Positions 46,639-57,600 of a DNA stretch of 64,000 nt are shown piece by piece. Both the position numbers and the translations under genes were made by a program. Where the stretch lies: positions 12,914,501 through 12,978,500 of the forward strand of contig NW_027480432.1 of the NCBI RefSeq assembly GCF_051401765.1. The letters run 5' to 3'. How positions within the stretch are numbered: position 1 is the first letter of the stretch; every line of letters starts with the position of its first letter. The notes under the pieces are model-generated. The model saw only the letters and a program-made list of their open reading frames with translations, searched no databases and had not been told where the DNA came from. The stretch is from Calliopsis andreniformis. Lineage: Eukaryota; Arthropoda; Insecta; Hymenoptera; Andrenidae.

Positions 46639-46860
46639 CTACATTTTCTTTTTCACTATCATCAGCATCATTCTCGTCACCATCATTCTCATCACCCATT
46701 CACTATTCCATAAGCGCAGTCGATCTTCAGGAACAGTTTGCGGTTTTCCAGACTTACCGACAACTACATATCGGTCATTTTTTAAGATTTTAGAACTAAT
46801 ATAGGGACCAAAATATTTTGGATCCAATTTCGCTCGACGTGTAACAGCCGGTTTGAACAA
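46639..46860 (-). pseudogene. Gypsy 2 integrase C-terminal tail
   Basis: The frame has FKPAVTRRAKLDPKYFGPY, then a V-G-x-S-G-K-P segment and the end VPEDRLRLWN. This matches the region after the integrase core of Gypsy-type Pol proteins. It is out of frame with the core. Confidence 0.6.
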
Positions 46861-47028
46861 TACTGTTTAACAATACTGATCCTTTTCTTTAAAAGAAACA
46901 TTGCTTCTTCGTTTTTTATTAAACGTCTCAGTTTACTTTTCCGCATTTTGCATCAATCGTTCATAAGTAATTTTCCTATCTTTTATTACATCTACTTCAT
47001 TACAATTGTTTGGAAGCTCATTTTCAAG

Positions 47029-47652
47029 CTAATACGCACACCCTGCACTACGTTCAACACCGAACAATAAACGGGTCGGTGAGAATCCCGTAGAAGCTTG
47101 TTTCGTAGTATTTAATGTTTCTTCGATTTTGTATAATTTGCTCGGCCATTCTGCTGATTTTAATGTATGGACTGTTAATAGATTAGTTACAGTACCAACG
47201 TAACGTTCGGCTTGCCCGTTCGCTCGCGGGGCACCTGTAGCTATAAAATGTACAATTACATTTTCTTTCTTGAAAAATTGCTGCAACGGTTTGTACGTGA
47301 AATTAGTTCCCTGATCCAAAACTATCGTGCGCGGTCTATCAAAAAGCAATAAGCGTTCTTTAAAAATCTGTAACGTTTTTTCACCAGTTAAAGAAGTAAG
47401 AGGTACGAGTTGTACATATTTAGTGAATGTATCTATTATTAATAAAACATATTGATAACCATTCTTTGTTTTCGTAAATGGACCGACACAGTCGCAATGA
47501 ATTGTGCCAAATGGGATTGGTCTTTTGTCAATTGAATGCAGTAAGCCTTGTTTATCTCCAGTATGGCGTTTCGCAACATTACAAGTGAGGCAATGCTGTA
47601 TATACTTTTTAATAAAAGCTCTCAATCTTGGAAACCAGTATTTTCTAATCAT
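47029..47652 (-). pseudogene. Gypsy 2 integrase core
   Basis: A 207-codon frame: YWFPRLRAFIKKYIQHCLTC (end of the HHCC zinc domain), HCDCVGPF with the first catalytic Asp, VLDQGTNF with the second and GAPRANGQAERY with the Glu. All three DDE residues are present. The frame enters the C-terminal half (STGFSPTRLLFG) and then stops. It is the best-kept gene part of this element, but the His pair of the zinc domain is outside the frame. Confidence 0.85.
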
Positions 47653-47899
47653 GCGGTCAAATACTTTATCTACTTCTACATGACAGTTTCAATACAAAAT
47701 CACTAGTTACGGAATCGTTACGAGCAATTTTTTCAATTAACAATTTGCTGTTTTCATCATTTCTTTGCGCTACTGCTAATCATGATCCTTCACAAATAAC
47801 ATTCACACGACAAGGCGACTCCTTACGAGGATTGCAACTCAAATAGTGAGCGTACTCAATGCATTTTCCTTTACGATATTCAATATTATAATTAAAATC

Positions 47900-48376
47900 T
47901 TATAAGTAAATCCACCATCGAGCTATTCGCGGTAGCAAATCTTTCTTTGTGTTCGTGGCCTTTAATGCGTTACAATCAGTTATTAATTTGAACTCAATAC
48001 CAAGGAGATACACACGAAAGTATTTAAATGCATTTACTCCAGCTAAAGTTTCCAACTCGTATGAATGGTAACGAGATTCTTCTGTCGTCGTCCGTCGACT
48101 AAAATAAGCAATTACCCGTAATTCACTATTATGTTTTTGAAACAAGACAGCTCCGTAGCCTATTGCACTCACATTGATGTGTAATTTGATTTCTTTAGTA
48201 GGATTGAACGTTGCAAGACATGGTTCAGAAGTGAGTTTGTCAATAACATATTTTTGTGCTGCTTCCCGTTCGCTACCCCAGTGCCACGGTTCATTTTGTT
48301 TCGTCAGTTTTGTAATACACGCGGTTCGAATAACAAATTCAGGTACAAATTTACGGAAATATCCCGCTAACCCCAT
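47900..48376 (-). pseudogene. Gypsy 2 RT connection and RNase H
   Basis: Starts MGLAGYFRKFVPEF (connection of reverse transcriptase to RNase H). RNase H follows: the first strand reads LHINVSAIGYGAVLFQ, where the usual catalytic Asp is Asn or lost. ELETLAGVNAFKYFRVYL then carries the Glu, and LITDCNAL the next Asp. Loss of the first metal ligand would inactivate RNase H even without the frameshifts. Confidence 0.8.
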
Positions 48377-48560
48377 AAATTGCCATACTTGCTTGACATT
48401 TGCAGGTACTGGAGATTCAACTAATCTCCACTAATTTTCTTTACCTGGTTTAATTCGATCTATCGAAACTATCCTTCCCAAATATTCAATTTCAGTTTGA
48501 AGGAATTTACATTTCTTCATGTTCAAAGAAAACTCGGCTATATCTAAGGGGTGCAGAACT

Positions 48561-48908
48561 TTATCTAATTTTTGCAGACCCTGAGCCGCCTGTTGAAATT
48601 AATTCTACCATAGTTAAAGACAGGATCAAAATGTCATCCAGATAAACTAACGCAGTGTGATCTTTAAGATTTCTGAGAACACTATTTATCGACCGCTGAA
48701 ATACGGCTGGAGCGTTAGCTAAACCAAATGGCATTCGCAGATACTCAAAGTGACCGTCGGGCGTAACAAAAGCGGTATTCAAAGTTTCTTCAATGACCAT
48801 GTGGTGAAATCCAGGCGCCGTGTCAAGAATCGTATAATATTTATTATTTCCTAACCGACCCAGCTGATCGTCGATTAGTGGTAGTATCGATCTTTGACAG
48901 TAATACAA
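48561..48908 (-). pseudogene. Gypsy 2 reverse transcriptase palm, interrupted
   Basis: Contains LIDDQLGRLGNNKYYTILD (first catalytic Asp), RMPFGLANAPAVFQR and the active-site box LVYLDDILILS. Directly after YLDDILILS the frame enters a foreign 38-bp segment (48578-48616) and stops. The expected continuation is found just downstream, at about 48575 and below, in a different frame. Confidence 0.85.
48578..48616. mobile_element. MITE tip inside Gypsy 2 polymerase
   Basis: ACCCTGAGCCGCCTGTTGAA and the following ATTAATTCTACCATAGT match the right end of the complete MITE at 27535-27688 with one difference. Only one arm is present, so the rest was lost or two arms recombined. Confidence 0.8.
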
Positions 48909-49471
48909 TTCAAAGCACGATAATCAATGCACCATTCCATATCCTCACCATTTTTCTTTTTAACTAATATCGTAGGGTTCGCGAATGGGGAAACGCTTTC
49001 ACATATTATACCACTTTGTACTAATTGCTCTACTATACTGCGTACCTTTTCACCTACGGTAAACGATAATGTATAGGGGTAATAATTAATCACTTTGTCC
49101 TTTTTAAGAGTAATTTTTAATTTGGCAGTTGTTACCTGTCGTCGAACGATATTATCGGTAGGGATCATATATTGATACCGTTGAAGTATTGCGTTGAGTC
49201 GGCTTTCCGTTGATTTATCAAGATGCGTAACCATAACAACAGTGGGCTGCATATTCGGTATTGATGTTTCTATTGGCTTCAGTGAATAACATACAAGTTC
49301 AGAAGTTCCATCCTCCTCCGTCAACATCTGCAAGCCTTCTTGAGCCAGGACGTTTTTTCCAATTATTACGTCGTATGGAATGTGAGAATCTGATATAATA
49401 AATAAATCCATCTCCAGAGTTATATTTTCGGTGAGCACTGTTACAGTGGTGATTCCATAAGCCACAATCAC
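48875..49471 (-). pseudogene. Gypsy 2 protease C-terminus and RT N-terminus
   Basis: The first part (SHIPYDVIIGKNVLAQEGL) is typical of the C-terminal half of the aspartic protease. The second part has the polymerase start: VEQLVQSGIICESVSPFANP, then TILVKKKNG and WCIDYRALNCITVKDRY. The protease active-site region upstream (about 49500-49560) is frameshifted and reads I-D-A-Y-C-S-L-I-R, so the D-T-G triad is not intact. Confidence 0.8.
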
Positions 49472-49803
49472 CGCATCTCGAATTCCCCGTACGTTCGTTT
49501 TACAGCCTGCGCGTTTTGCAACAGTTTTTCTAATAAGCGAACAATAGGCGTCAATTGATGTGGTATCGAAACATACGCATTAACCTCGGGTTTCCTATGT
49601 TGTGTCTTATACGTTTTCGAATGACGCTCAGTAGAAGGTTGATTCGCATTATATCGTTGAGCTCGTTGTTTAATCCAGTGGGTAGCCTCTTCATATCCTT
49701 CTTTTGTGCAATATGCATAATGTTGCGACGGTAGGTCTGCCGGCGACGGCCCACTGTCGCTCGAGGAACTCCACGGGGCATTTGATTTTTATATACACTT
49801 TAT

Positions 49804-50183
49804 TTACACTTTATTTACACTTGGATATATAGTTGTTTGGCCGATAGTTTCGCGTACATCTAGTTCGTTCGCGATCGCGGTCTCAACTGACAGCTTGACA
49901 GCTGTCACTCTAATCGATCTCTTTCGATTTTCGATTCTTCTTCTCGCGAGCACCAGTTGGCCGTGGCTGTGTACCAGGTGCTCGCAACAGATACAATTAC
50001 TTGCACGCCCGGTTGACGATTCTGAGGTACTCGCCACAATCTCTGGTTGTTTAGGACAATCACCTTGCAGGTGATGCGGCGAATCGCAGGTGAAACATTG
50101 TCTACTTGGACGAGAACTGTGAGGCCGTTTTCGAAAATTTTTGGGATGATCTTCCTCCCTTCAGTCTTTACGTCGCTTGACAT
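49804..50183 (-). pseudogene. Gypsy 2 Gag zinc-knuckle region
   Basis: In the - strand frame around 50055-50098 is CFTCDSPHHLQGDC, a complete C-x2-C-x4-H-x4-C zinc knuckle, followed by a Ser-rich tail ending at 49804. The overlapping frame at 49905-50183 is not the Gag frame. The knuckle is in a different frame from the Gag start. Confidence 0.65.
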
Positions 50184-50466
50184 AAAGAGCTATTCCTGCC
50201 ATTAAATCGGCAGTAGTTGTGTAGTGCCCATTCGTCAGTGATTGACAAGTGGAAGCGTCCATGACACTAGCGATATTAAAACGCACTAGTTCCAACGCAG
50301 TAAACGTAACTTTCGTTTGTAAAGAATATTTTAATTTGGTGCCAGCATATTGGGCATAACTCACAGCCTCATCACTTGTATAAAGTACTGCGGGCCGTAG
50401 TAATTGACTAAGACGATCTTCTGTAGTGAAGACAGAACACAGATCTTGTCGGAAGTTTGCCATCAT
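50161..50466 (-). pseudogene. Gypsy 2 Gag N-terminal fragment
   Basis: A 101-codon frame starts at ATG 50466 and ends near the zinc-knuckle region. It has no clear motif of its own; the position upstream of the knuckle and the order of the Pol parts mark it as Gag. Confidence 0.5.
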
Positions 50467-51255
50467 TCGGTCATCCTTCTTAAATTCTCTCTTAAAAATA
50501 CGTTGACGCTAACATATATACACCTGATAAATGAAGAGTAGGCACTTACTGCAATTATGCTAAACGTGTTCCTGTGTAACTTAAAATGGCTGTCAAAATG
50601 TTTGTCGCAGATACTTCAATGCTCTGTATCTTTGCCCAATATATCCGGTTTTTTGTATATCTCTGTTCATTTTATGTAACGTGTAGTATTGATGATGCTA
50701 TTGGAAAAAGCTCTAAGAGGCTCTATTCAAGTCCTCTGAACTTCAGTCTTCAATCACTTCTTGTTTAACTTTTCTTAAGAAAAGATAAATTTCATATCTA
50801 CTTTCACAATTCAGTATGACCTACGTGATCCACTGCAGTTTTTAAGTGACCAAACCTGATTTCTTGTTGTTCTCTACTCTTCTCTGATATTTTTCAATAT
50901 TTCCTACTGACACACTTCACTTACCATGTGTCACCAAGTCGACATTTTAAAAATCTTCCAATGATTGGACTGATTGAAAGTTAAATATGGCGACTACTGA
51001 TATTCACCGACATGGGATATTTTTAGTAGTGCTCACTGACAAGTTGCAAAAACATGTGTTTATTGTAGACTAGCGCCACATACCGATACGGGGAGAATTA
51101 AATGCGCTGCTGCTGGTTAACTAAACACGCTGAAAACGTGCGCTTCAGCCTTGCGCGATCTCTAAAATACCTTGTAACGCGAACTACAGCGCGAATAACG
51201 AGTACCTTGCCCGCGACCACGTATCGCGGGACATTCTGCGTGTAAGAATTGTGTC

Positions 51256-52019
51256 ACCATCCTCTGTAAGTTACTCATCAAAATATACCATTTTATTTTA
51301 TCCGAAAAACGGAGTATTAACTGGCGTTCTCGCCATAAAGAACCTAAAATCTCCTAATTGTTCCTTACTTTCTGCCTGAGAAATTAATTATTAATTATGT
51401 TTTAATTATTATGCAACGCTTACAATGCGATAACTTATAAAAATAAAAAATAGAGAAACGAAAAATATTAGTAAAGGAAAAAGGAAAATCGAGAAATTTT
51501 ATAGCACATAATTTATTAAATAAAAATATTTCTTAAAAAACATTTTTAAATGTCAATTATTCACTAATGTAATGATTCTACTAAATTTATAGAACATAAC
51601 TAAATGCGTAAAAGCAAAGTTAACCTAGTGCATTGGATTTTCATTCATTTACATTTATACCGTGGTAAATCATATGTATTAGATACAACATGTGTATGCA
51701 CATCAAGTATTTGAAATGCTCTATTAGTGGTATTTACATATGTATGTATATGATACTACCTGGATACTACACTCCCATGCAAGCTTTTACCATTTCACTA
51801 CACAGATCACAGGAGTAGGGATGGAGTTTCTCCACCTTTCCTTCTTACACCGTGGCTATAATATGTATTTTGCTTCTTCACGGAAACTCTCCTGAAATCG
51901 GGCGAAAGGGTCATTTTTTTATGACTTTCAACTCAAGTCACTGGGAACTCAGGTCAAACCTCTTGAGTGACCCACACAAAGGGTTCTAAATACGTTAGTT
52001 CTAAAGAGAAAGATAGAAT
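51256..52019. other. No gene recognised
   Basis: AT-rich stretch between the second Gypsy-class element and the copia LTR. Confidence 0.4.
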
Positions 52020-52263
52020 TGTTGGAGGCCGACGTTTTAATAAGGGCGAACACGGATATAGACTATCACATTGTTTATAAAGATAGAAACTATAATATGT
52101 GAATAAGAAATACAATCATCGAAGCACGTGGTGACATCTACTATAACAGATGAAGCTTAACGGAAGCGAGTCCGCAATAAAAGGTAATAAGCGTCAGTGG
52201 CGCCGTGCTGTAGCGTGACCGCGACGCACAACGGCATGAACGCGTTACATTCAAACGCTAACA
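52020..52263 (-). repeat. Copia 3' LTR
   Basis: 244 bp, TGTTGG...CTAACA on the + strand. AATAAAAGG-like sequence inside may serve for polyadenylation. Matches 56486-56729. Confidence 0.95.
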
Positions 52264-53322
52264 CTCCCCCTCGTTGTGCATGGAGTGTTCCATTCCAAGT
52301 GAAGTTAAAAATTTAAGATGCTTAGGTCTCGATAAGCCTTTGGTGAGGATATCCGCAGCCATCTCATCAGTAGGTATGTAATACATCTGGATTAGGTGAT
52401 CCCTCACTGCATCACACACGAAGTGATGCCTGACATCTATATGCTTCGTTCGATTGTGAAATATAGGATTTGAAGAAAGTTTATGAGCACCCATGTTGTC
52501 ACAGAACATCCTGACGTTGGCCAAATCTTCGAAGCCGAGTTCCTGAAGAAAACGTCCGAAGTGTATAGCCTCTTTCACTGCTTCTGTAACGCTCATATAC
52601 TCCGCCTCTGTGGATGAAAGCGCGACCGTGTGCTGCTTCCGTGACTCCCAAGATATGGCGCCGCCTGATAACACGAAGGCAAAGCCGATGTAGGATCTTC
52701 TGTCTTCCGGGCAGTTGCCCCAGTCGGCGTCAACGAATCCTTTAAGGGGATCGTTTATTGATCGATATCTGATGCCCAAACTCGATGTTCCTCGTAAATA
52801 ACGAAGCACACGTTTCGCTGCTACCCAATGTTCATTTTCTGGGCAATCATTGAAACGGCTGAGCCAGCTAACAGCGTGTGCTATGTCCGGCAGAGTAGCC
52901 GAAGCCAAGTACATGAGAGAGCCAACAAGTTCACGGTACGGAAAATCCACGATTTCCGGACTGGTATCGCCAGACGATTCGTGCGGTAACGACTTCTTAC
53001 CCACGGCCATTGGTGTAGCTATCGGCTTACAGTCGCTCATACGGAATCGATTAAGAATTTCTCTTACGTACCCATTCTGATGAATGGTATATCCGTCTTC
53101 ACGTTTGATGAATTCCAGCCCAAGGCAGCAGTTTACGTCGCCGAGATCCTTGATCTCGAAATGTTTTGCTAATCTCATCTTAAGCCATTCAATATTGGGT
53201 AAGTTCCTTGAGACCACTAATATGTCGTCAACATACACTGCAATTATTACTAAATCTCCCCCTCGATGTAGGAAATACACACGTAGGTCGCTGTTAGAGC
53301 GCATGGTTCCGAGGTTCCGCAA
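52258..53322 (-). pseudogene. Copia reverse transcriptase C-terminus and RNase H
   Basis: The longest frame in the window, 354 codons. VIIAVYVDDILVVS is the YVDD active-site box. KDLGDVNCCLGLEF and the YLRGTSSLGIRY segment follow, typical of copia Pol. RNase H has DADWGNCPEDRRSYIGFAF, ALSSTEAEYMSVTEA and FCDNMGAHKL, with all acidic catalytic residues, ending with the H-I-D-V-R-H-H-F and T-D-E-M-A-A-D-I-L-T-K segments. It ends in the edge of the LTR. This part is intact; the breaks are upstream at about 53340. Confidence 0.92.
52263..52273 (-). promoter_or_regulatory. Copia polypurine tract
   Basis: On the - strand GAGGGGGAG directly precedes the 3' LTR, the place where plus-strand DNA synthesis is primed. 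Confidence 0.75.
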
Positions 53323-53358
53323 CTCTTGATCCAGTCTCTCGTGCCATTGACGACCAGC

Positions 53359-53637
53359 CTAGCGAAGCCCATATAATGCTTTATTCAGATGACAAACTTT
53401 ATCACCTTTCAATAGTTCGTCCAGCATCTTCCTTGCCTTATTTACAATGGATAGGTCTCTTCTTTCAATTTGAATAATATAATTTAGAATTTTATCTGTT
53501 AGTTTCGGTACTTCCATAAATATGTTCTCTTTCAAAGATCCTTTCTGGTACGCTGCTGTCACGTCGAGTTGGTGAATCAGCATGTTGCGCTGCGATGCGA
53601 GTGCAACTATCGTACGAATCAAATTGAGGCGGGCCAC
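53359..53637 (-). pseudogene. Copia reverse transcriptase N-terminal part 2
   Basis: Shows IRTIVALASQRNMLIHQLDV, then AAYQKGSLKENIFMEVP, in which the D of QLDVTAA is the first catalytic Asp of the polymerase, and ends HLNKALYGLR. Frame change on both sides. Confidence 0.88.
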
Positions 53638-53673
53638 CAGGGAGAATGTTCCATTAAAATCAACCCCCGGACG

Positions 53674-53928
53674 CTAGGAGAAGCCTTTGGCGACGATTCT
53701 TGCCTTTCTCTTCTCCAGCATTCCATTTGGCGCGAACTTGTTTCGTAGAACTATTCTACTACCGACGACTCTTTGATCGGCAGATCGCTCAACGAGCTTC
53801 CAGGTGTCATACTTGATGATACTCTTGAGTTCCGTGGCTATGGCCTCAAACCATTCATCTGCATTTGTGCCCGAAGTAGCCTGTTGAAGAGATACTTCGC
53901 CCAATGAGGAATACTCCGGTTCTGCCAT
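53674..53928 (-). pseudogene. Copia reverse transcriptase N-terminal part 1
   Basis: Contains DEWFEAIATELKSIIKYDTW, VVGSRIVLRNKF and KRKARIVAKGFS, the standard beginning of the copia polymerase (W-x2-A...E-x3-I...K-A-R-x-V-A-x-G). Continues in the next frame at 53637. Confidence 0.88.
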
Positions 53929-54135
53929 ACCCGCTCCGATTTCATTTTACAGCTTTCGTGGCCGACCTCTTTTCCCGGTTTTCTTCTTACGGGGTCTTCC
54001 CGGGCCCCTTTTAGGCATCACAGGAGTTTCGTTGATCGGCTCGTGATTCATCTTCCGTCTCGAAATGGTCTTCGGCCGCTTCCTCCGTTACGCACTGTAA
54101 GTCCTTTGATGCGTCCGTTTGCCACATCTCGACTT

Positions 54136-54549
54136 CTAGTTCCATCCATCTAGTTCAATGGAATCTGCTGGTTTATTTAAAGGTTTGTGTTTTGAAACCG
54201 TCTGGGATTCTAGGAACTTGATGTCCCTACTGACTTCAACTTTCCTTTCATTCAAGAGCCATACGCGATAACCTTTCGATAATTCAGAGTATCCAAGCAA
54301 TATGCCATCTTTGGATCTCTTGTCGAATTTTCCTTTGTTTGGTGATCTATCCAGGACTAGGACTCTGCTCCCGAACTCGCTCAGGTGACTAATATCTGAC
54401 TTGCGTTTGTGCCAGACCTCGAATGGCGTCTTTCCGTCGAGGGATTTTGATGGACATCGATTCCGTAGGTAATTGGCTGCCGCTACGGCTTCAGCCCAAA
54501 AAGACTGCGGTAGACCAGACTGGATAAGTAAGCACCTAGCTGTCTCCAC
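54136..54549 (-). pseudogene. Copia integrase C-terminal region
   Basis: Shows ETARCLLIQSGLPQSFWAEA, NYLRNRCPSKSLDGKTPFEV and the GKFDKRSKDGILLGYSELSK segment. These follow the catalytic Glu in copia integrases. Between 53930 and 54136 the linker to the polymerase is broken by stops. Confidence 0.85.
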
Positions 54550-55055
54550 TAACGTCCGGTTCCGCCGTTCTGTTCCGGGTTATAGGCCACGCTTAACCTC
54601 CGTTGGATACGGTGCTTCTCAAGGTATTCGTCGAACGGCTTGTTGAGATACTCGGTACCATTATCAGATTGCAGAAACTTTATTCTGGTATCTTGCTGGT
54701 TTTCCATCAATGCCTTGACCCTCTGAAACTCGACAAAAACATCATTCTTCCTCTTGACGAAACGTACCTCGCACCATCTGGATTTATCGTCTATAAACGT
54801 GACGATATATTTTGCTCTGCCGCAGGATTCGGATCGCATTAGTCCACAAACGTCCGTGTGCACCACTTGCAGCACTTCTGTACTCCGGCTCGATCGTCGT
54901 GGAAATGGGTCCTCGTTATCATTGCACGGGGACAGATGTCGCATTCTATGTCGCAATCGCTGGGTTGTCCGATATTCAATCCCGAATACGTGCCGTTTCG
55001 CACAGCTGCAGCAAGGTCGTCCCTGACATTTAAATGCCCCAGCCGGCGATACCAA
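54549..55055 (-). pseudogene. Copia integrase catalytic core
   Basis: From about residue 60 it reads VVHTDVCGLM (first catalytic Asp), YIVTFIDDKSRWCEVRF and FLQSDNGTEYLNK (second Asp), ending at PEQNG just where the catalytic Glu should follow, at a frameshift into the next frame. The first 55 residues are out of frame relative to the preceding zinc-binding part. Confidence 0.88.
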
Positions 55056-55495
55056 AGACGCAGCAGATTCTTCCCTGCTTCGCTGGATACGAAACCGGCC
55101 GTGTTTGTTTCGCCTATGTTTCCCATTCGAAGGCAGTACAGGTCATTTTCGTGATCGGCTGTCAATAACGTGTCACCGTCGCTGTTCATTATTTTTGCGG
55201 TATTTTTCTCAAATAAAACGCGATATCCATTATCTGTTATTTTTCCCACCGAAAGTAAATTCATACGCAGATCAGGGACAAATAACGCATTATTCAGGTC
55301 AATATTTTTGATCTGATCCTTTTTACGTATCTGAAGAGATACCTTGCCGCGTGCCTCGATCTTCGTTGATGAGTGGTTCGCCAAGTTCAATCTTCCGATG
55401 TCGCCTTCGTTGAATTCCGAGAAGTCATCCCGATTCCCGCAGAGATGTGACGAACATCCGCTATCGAGACACCACTGGTCGTTCCGACTTTCTGA
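54839..55495 (-). pseudogene. Copia protease and integrase zinc region
   Basis: The open frame extends above the first usable start. At about 55467 it reads CLDSGCSSHLC, the D-S-G active site of copia proteases. Then NLANHSSTKIEARGKVSL, LNNALFVPDLRMNLLSVGKI and LLRLWYRRLGHLNVRDDLAA follow, and C-D-I-C-P-R-A; this is the pre-integrase zinc-binding region (H-x-N...C-x2-C). The last 20 residues are in the wrong frame. Confidence 0.88.
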
Positions 55496-55979
55496 ATTTG
55501 CCTGAATTCAGAGCAAACATACCTGATTCAACCTGACCATGGAATAAGTAGTGTTCGGATTTGTTTGCTCCTTGTTGGGATTTACTGTCTCTTTGTCGAC
55601 ACTCTGACGATTTGTGACCGATTTTGTGCCATCGATAACATTTCATTGGTTTTCGATTGGTTTGCTGTTTGTCCGACTTCTCATACTGAGTTTTACTACT
55701 GTTTTTCGCCGAATTTCGATTTTTGTAATTGTTAAATTTTTCCGCAACCATTGCGTTTGAGCCATCGCAACGTATGTCGCTTCTTCGTGCATCGTACACT
55801 TTGATAATTTTAACTCGTAATACTTCGAGGGTTGGTAATTCATTGCGGAATTCAATTGCGCAACGAAAATTTTCGAAATTCGCCGGTAGGCTGTATAACA
55901 CTAGAATCGCTAGCAAATCAGCATTGATGTCGACGCTCATTTCGCTTAATTTGTCCACTGCAACGAAAAATTTTCGCAA
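55461..55979 (-). pseudogene. Copia Gag C-terminal part with zinc knuckle
   Basis: Starts in the Gag UBN2-type segment (ADLLAILVLYSLPANFENFR, then CAIEFRNELPTLEVLRVKI). A basic linker and CYRWHKIGHKSSEC follow. This has the C-x2-C-x4-H-x4-C layout, except that the second Cys is His. It is one frame off from the upstream Gag part. Confidence 0.85.
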
Positions 55980-56392
55980 ATGTCGCGTACATCGTCACAG
56001 TCGCGCATTCGCTGTAGCACGAGTTGCTTTAGCAACGTGGCCTTTCGCGCTGGGCCACGTGACTGATAAATATCTTGTAATTTCATCCACACCTCACATG
56101 ATGTTTCGCGTCCCTCAACTTGCTTCAGTTCTGATGCGCTGATTGACAAAATAATATCCGACTTCGCCTTTGAGTCGCCGAGAATCCAGGCGTCGATCGC
56201 GACTTGTTAATGGGTGTCGGCCGCAACAAGCGCTGGTTTCGTCTTGTTTCCGTTCACATAATCCCAAGCATCCGTTTTGATGAGTACTGCTTCCATCTGC
56301 ATCTTCCAGGTGTCATAGTTTTCCCTGGTTAGTGTGTCAATTCTAACAACACCGGCTGTAGTCATCGTTCCGCACTCTACTGAATATGACAA
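55946..56392 (-). pseudogene. Copia Gag N-terminal part
   Basis: Frame from 56392 carries DTLTRENYDTWKMQMEAVLI (DUF4219/UBN2-type Gag start, L-x-x-x-N-Y-x-x-W). It is interrupted by one in-frame stop at about 56205 and continues (SISASELKQVEGRETSCEVW, then MKLQDIYQSRGPARKATL) to 55946, where a frameshift follows. Confidence 0.85.
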
Positions 56393-56470
56393 AACGATCG
56401 AAGGCGTGCAGATAACCTCATTTCTCGCGACGGGGATTAAGTAACGGGTTAGTTAATTGTCTCAATCGTC

Positions 56471-56485
56471 ACTGGGCCCATAACC
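56471..56485 (-). promoter_or_regulatory. Copia primer binding site (tRNA-iMet half)
   Basis: On the - strand GGTTATGGGCCCAGT directly follows the 5' LTR. It is the sequence known from Drosophila copia, which primes with a half-molecule of initiator tRNA-Met. Confidence 0.85.
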
Positions 56486-56729
56486 TGTTGGAGGCCGACG
56501 TTTTAATAAGGGCGAACACGGATATAGACCATCACATTGTTTATTAAGATAGAAACTATAATATGTGAATAAGAGATACAATCATCGAAACACATGGTGA
56601 CATCGACTATAACAGACGAAGCTTAACGGAAGCGAGTCCGCAATAAAAGGTAATAAGCGTCAGTGGCGCCGTGCTGTAGCGTGGCCGCGACGCACAACGG
56701 CATGAATGCGTTACATTCAAACGCTAACA
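56486..56729 (-). repeat. Copia 5' LTR
   Basis: 244 bp, same length as the 3' LTR with about nine substitutions. Confidence 0.95.
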
Positions 56730-56739
56730 AGAACCTTAA

Positions 56740-57600
56740 GGGCCTAGGATCAGATATGTCAGGGCGGTGACATTACCGACAAAATTAGGCAAAAACAGAG
56801 GTTTACGCGCTGACGCTTTACGTCCTTATATTGAAAGATTTTGAGATGGAAAAGGACTCATTCGATAGAGGAAGGTTCAATCTAGCCCGCGCTGGTCATT
56901 ATTTAATCAGGTTCCGCTGATGTTCAGTAATATGAGTGTTCAAAGTAAAGCAAAAATCGACAAATTCACAGCCATGAAATCTAAGCATTTTTAGCTAATT
57001 TAGAGATTGTTCTGAGCGAAATCATGACCAGCACGGGCTAGATTGATCCTTCCTCTATCGAATGAGCCCTTTTCCAGCTCAAAACCTTCCAATATAAGGA
57101 CGTAAAGCGTCAGCGCGATTTGGCAGTGCTTTTTGCCAGGTTAGAGATAAAACAGAGTAAAAAACTGACAAGTTTAGTTCCGCTTGAACACACCAGGCAG
57201 CGCCTAATCAGGAGGCCCGTGCTGCCCTGAGTTGGCACGCGAGTTTCGAGAATTTGATGCACTACTACACATGCAACTATACGAGCTGCGTGTTTCGTTC
57301 ATGTCCCACAAGAAGTCCCATGAAAAGTCATTCCGAGTGACATTGTAAGGTTCGAACAGAAAGTGAGCTCGGCGGTTCGGACTGCTTCGGACGGCTTCGG
57401 AAAGATTCGGAAAGAAGCTTGCAACGCTTCGGCAAGCGCAACACGGCACAAGCAGCCTTTTTGAGATTATAGATATTTTCACGTTTCGACTCGAAGGAGA
57501 TTATTCGGTGAGATCTTCAAAAATTTTTATGAAATTTTCAGGGATGAGATTAAAGATCAAACGATGACATTCTCTGTGTATTTTGTATGAAAAATTAAAT
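56740..57600. repeat. Interspersed foldback repeat B, copy 2
   Basis: 56807-57117 is a well-kept palindrome: GCTGACGCTTTACGTCCTTA at the left, the complement TAAGGACGTAAAGCGTCAGC at the right, arms about 110 bp, loop about 90 bp. The flanking parts (CCGACAAAATTAGGCAAAAAC and the block near 57510-57590) match 37.0-37.7 kb in inverted order. The frame at 57204-57482 has no domain. Confidence 0.65.

Larger units (their letters stand above)
45905..51255 (-). mobile_element. Gypsy-class LTR retrotransposon 2 (decayed)
   Basis: On the - strand the order is Gag (zinc knuckle), protease remnant, reverse transcriptase, RNase H and integrase. The left edge (45905 to about 46020) and a block at about 51160-51240 correspond in inverted orientation to two parts of the solo LTR at 28 kb, so both edges are probably decayed LTRs of that family. 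Boundaries are approximate. Frames are broken many times and one MITE tip lies in the polymerase. Confidence 0.75.
52020..56729 (-). mobile_element. Copia-class LTR retrotransposon
   Basis: 4.7 kb with two 244-bp LTRs that differ at about nine positions by eye (roughly 4%). Both start TGTTGG and end CTAACA; flanks AGAAT and AGAAC are a 5-bp target duplication with one change. Primer site and polypurine tract are present. On the - strand the order is Gag, protease, integrase, reverse transcriptase, RNase H, the Ty1/copia order. It is much younger than the two Gypsy-class elements but has several frameshifts and at least one stop, so this copy is inactive. Confidence 0.95.

Noticed and set aside
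54594..55311. Several + strand frames of 68-98 codons
   Set aside because: All are antisense shadows of the copia integrase and protease.
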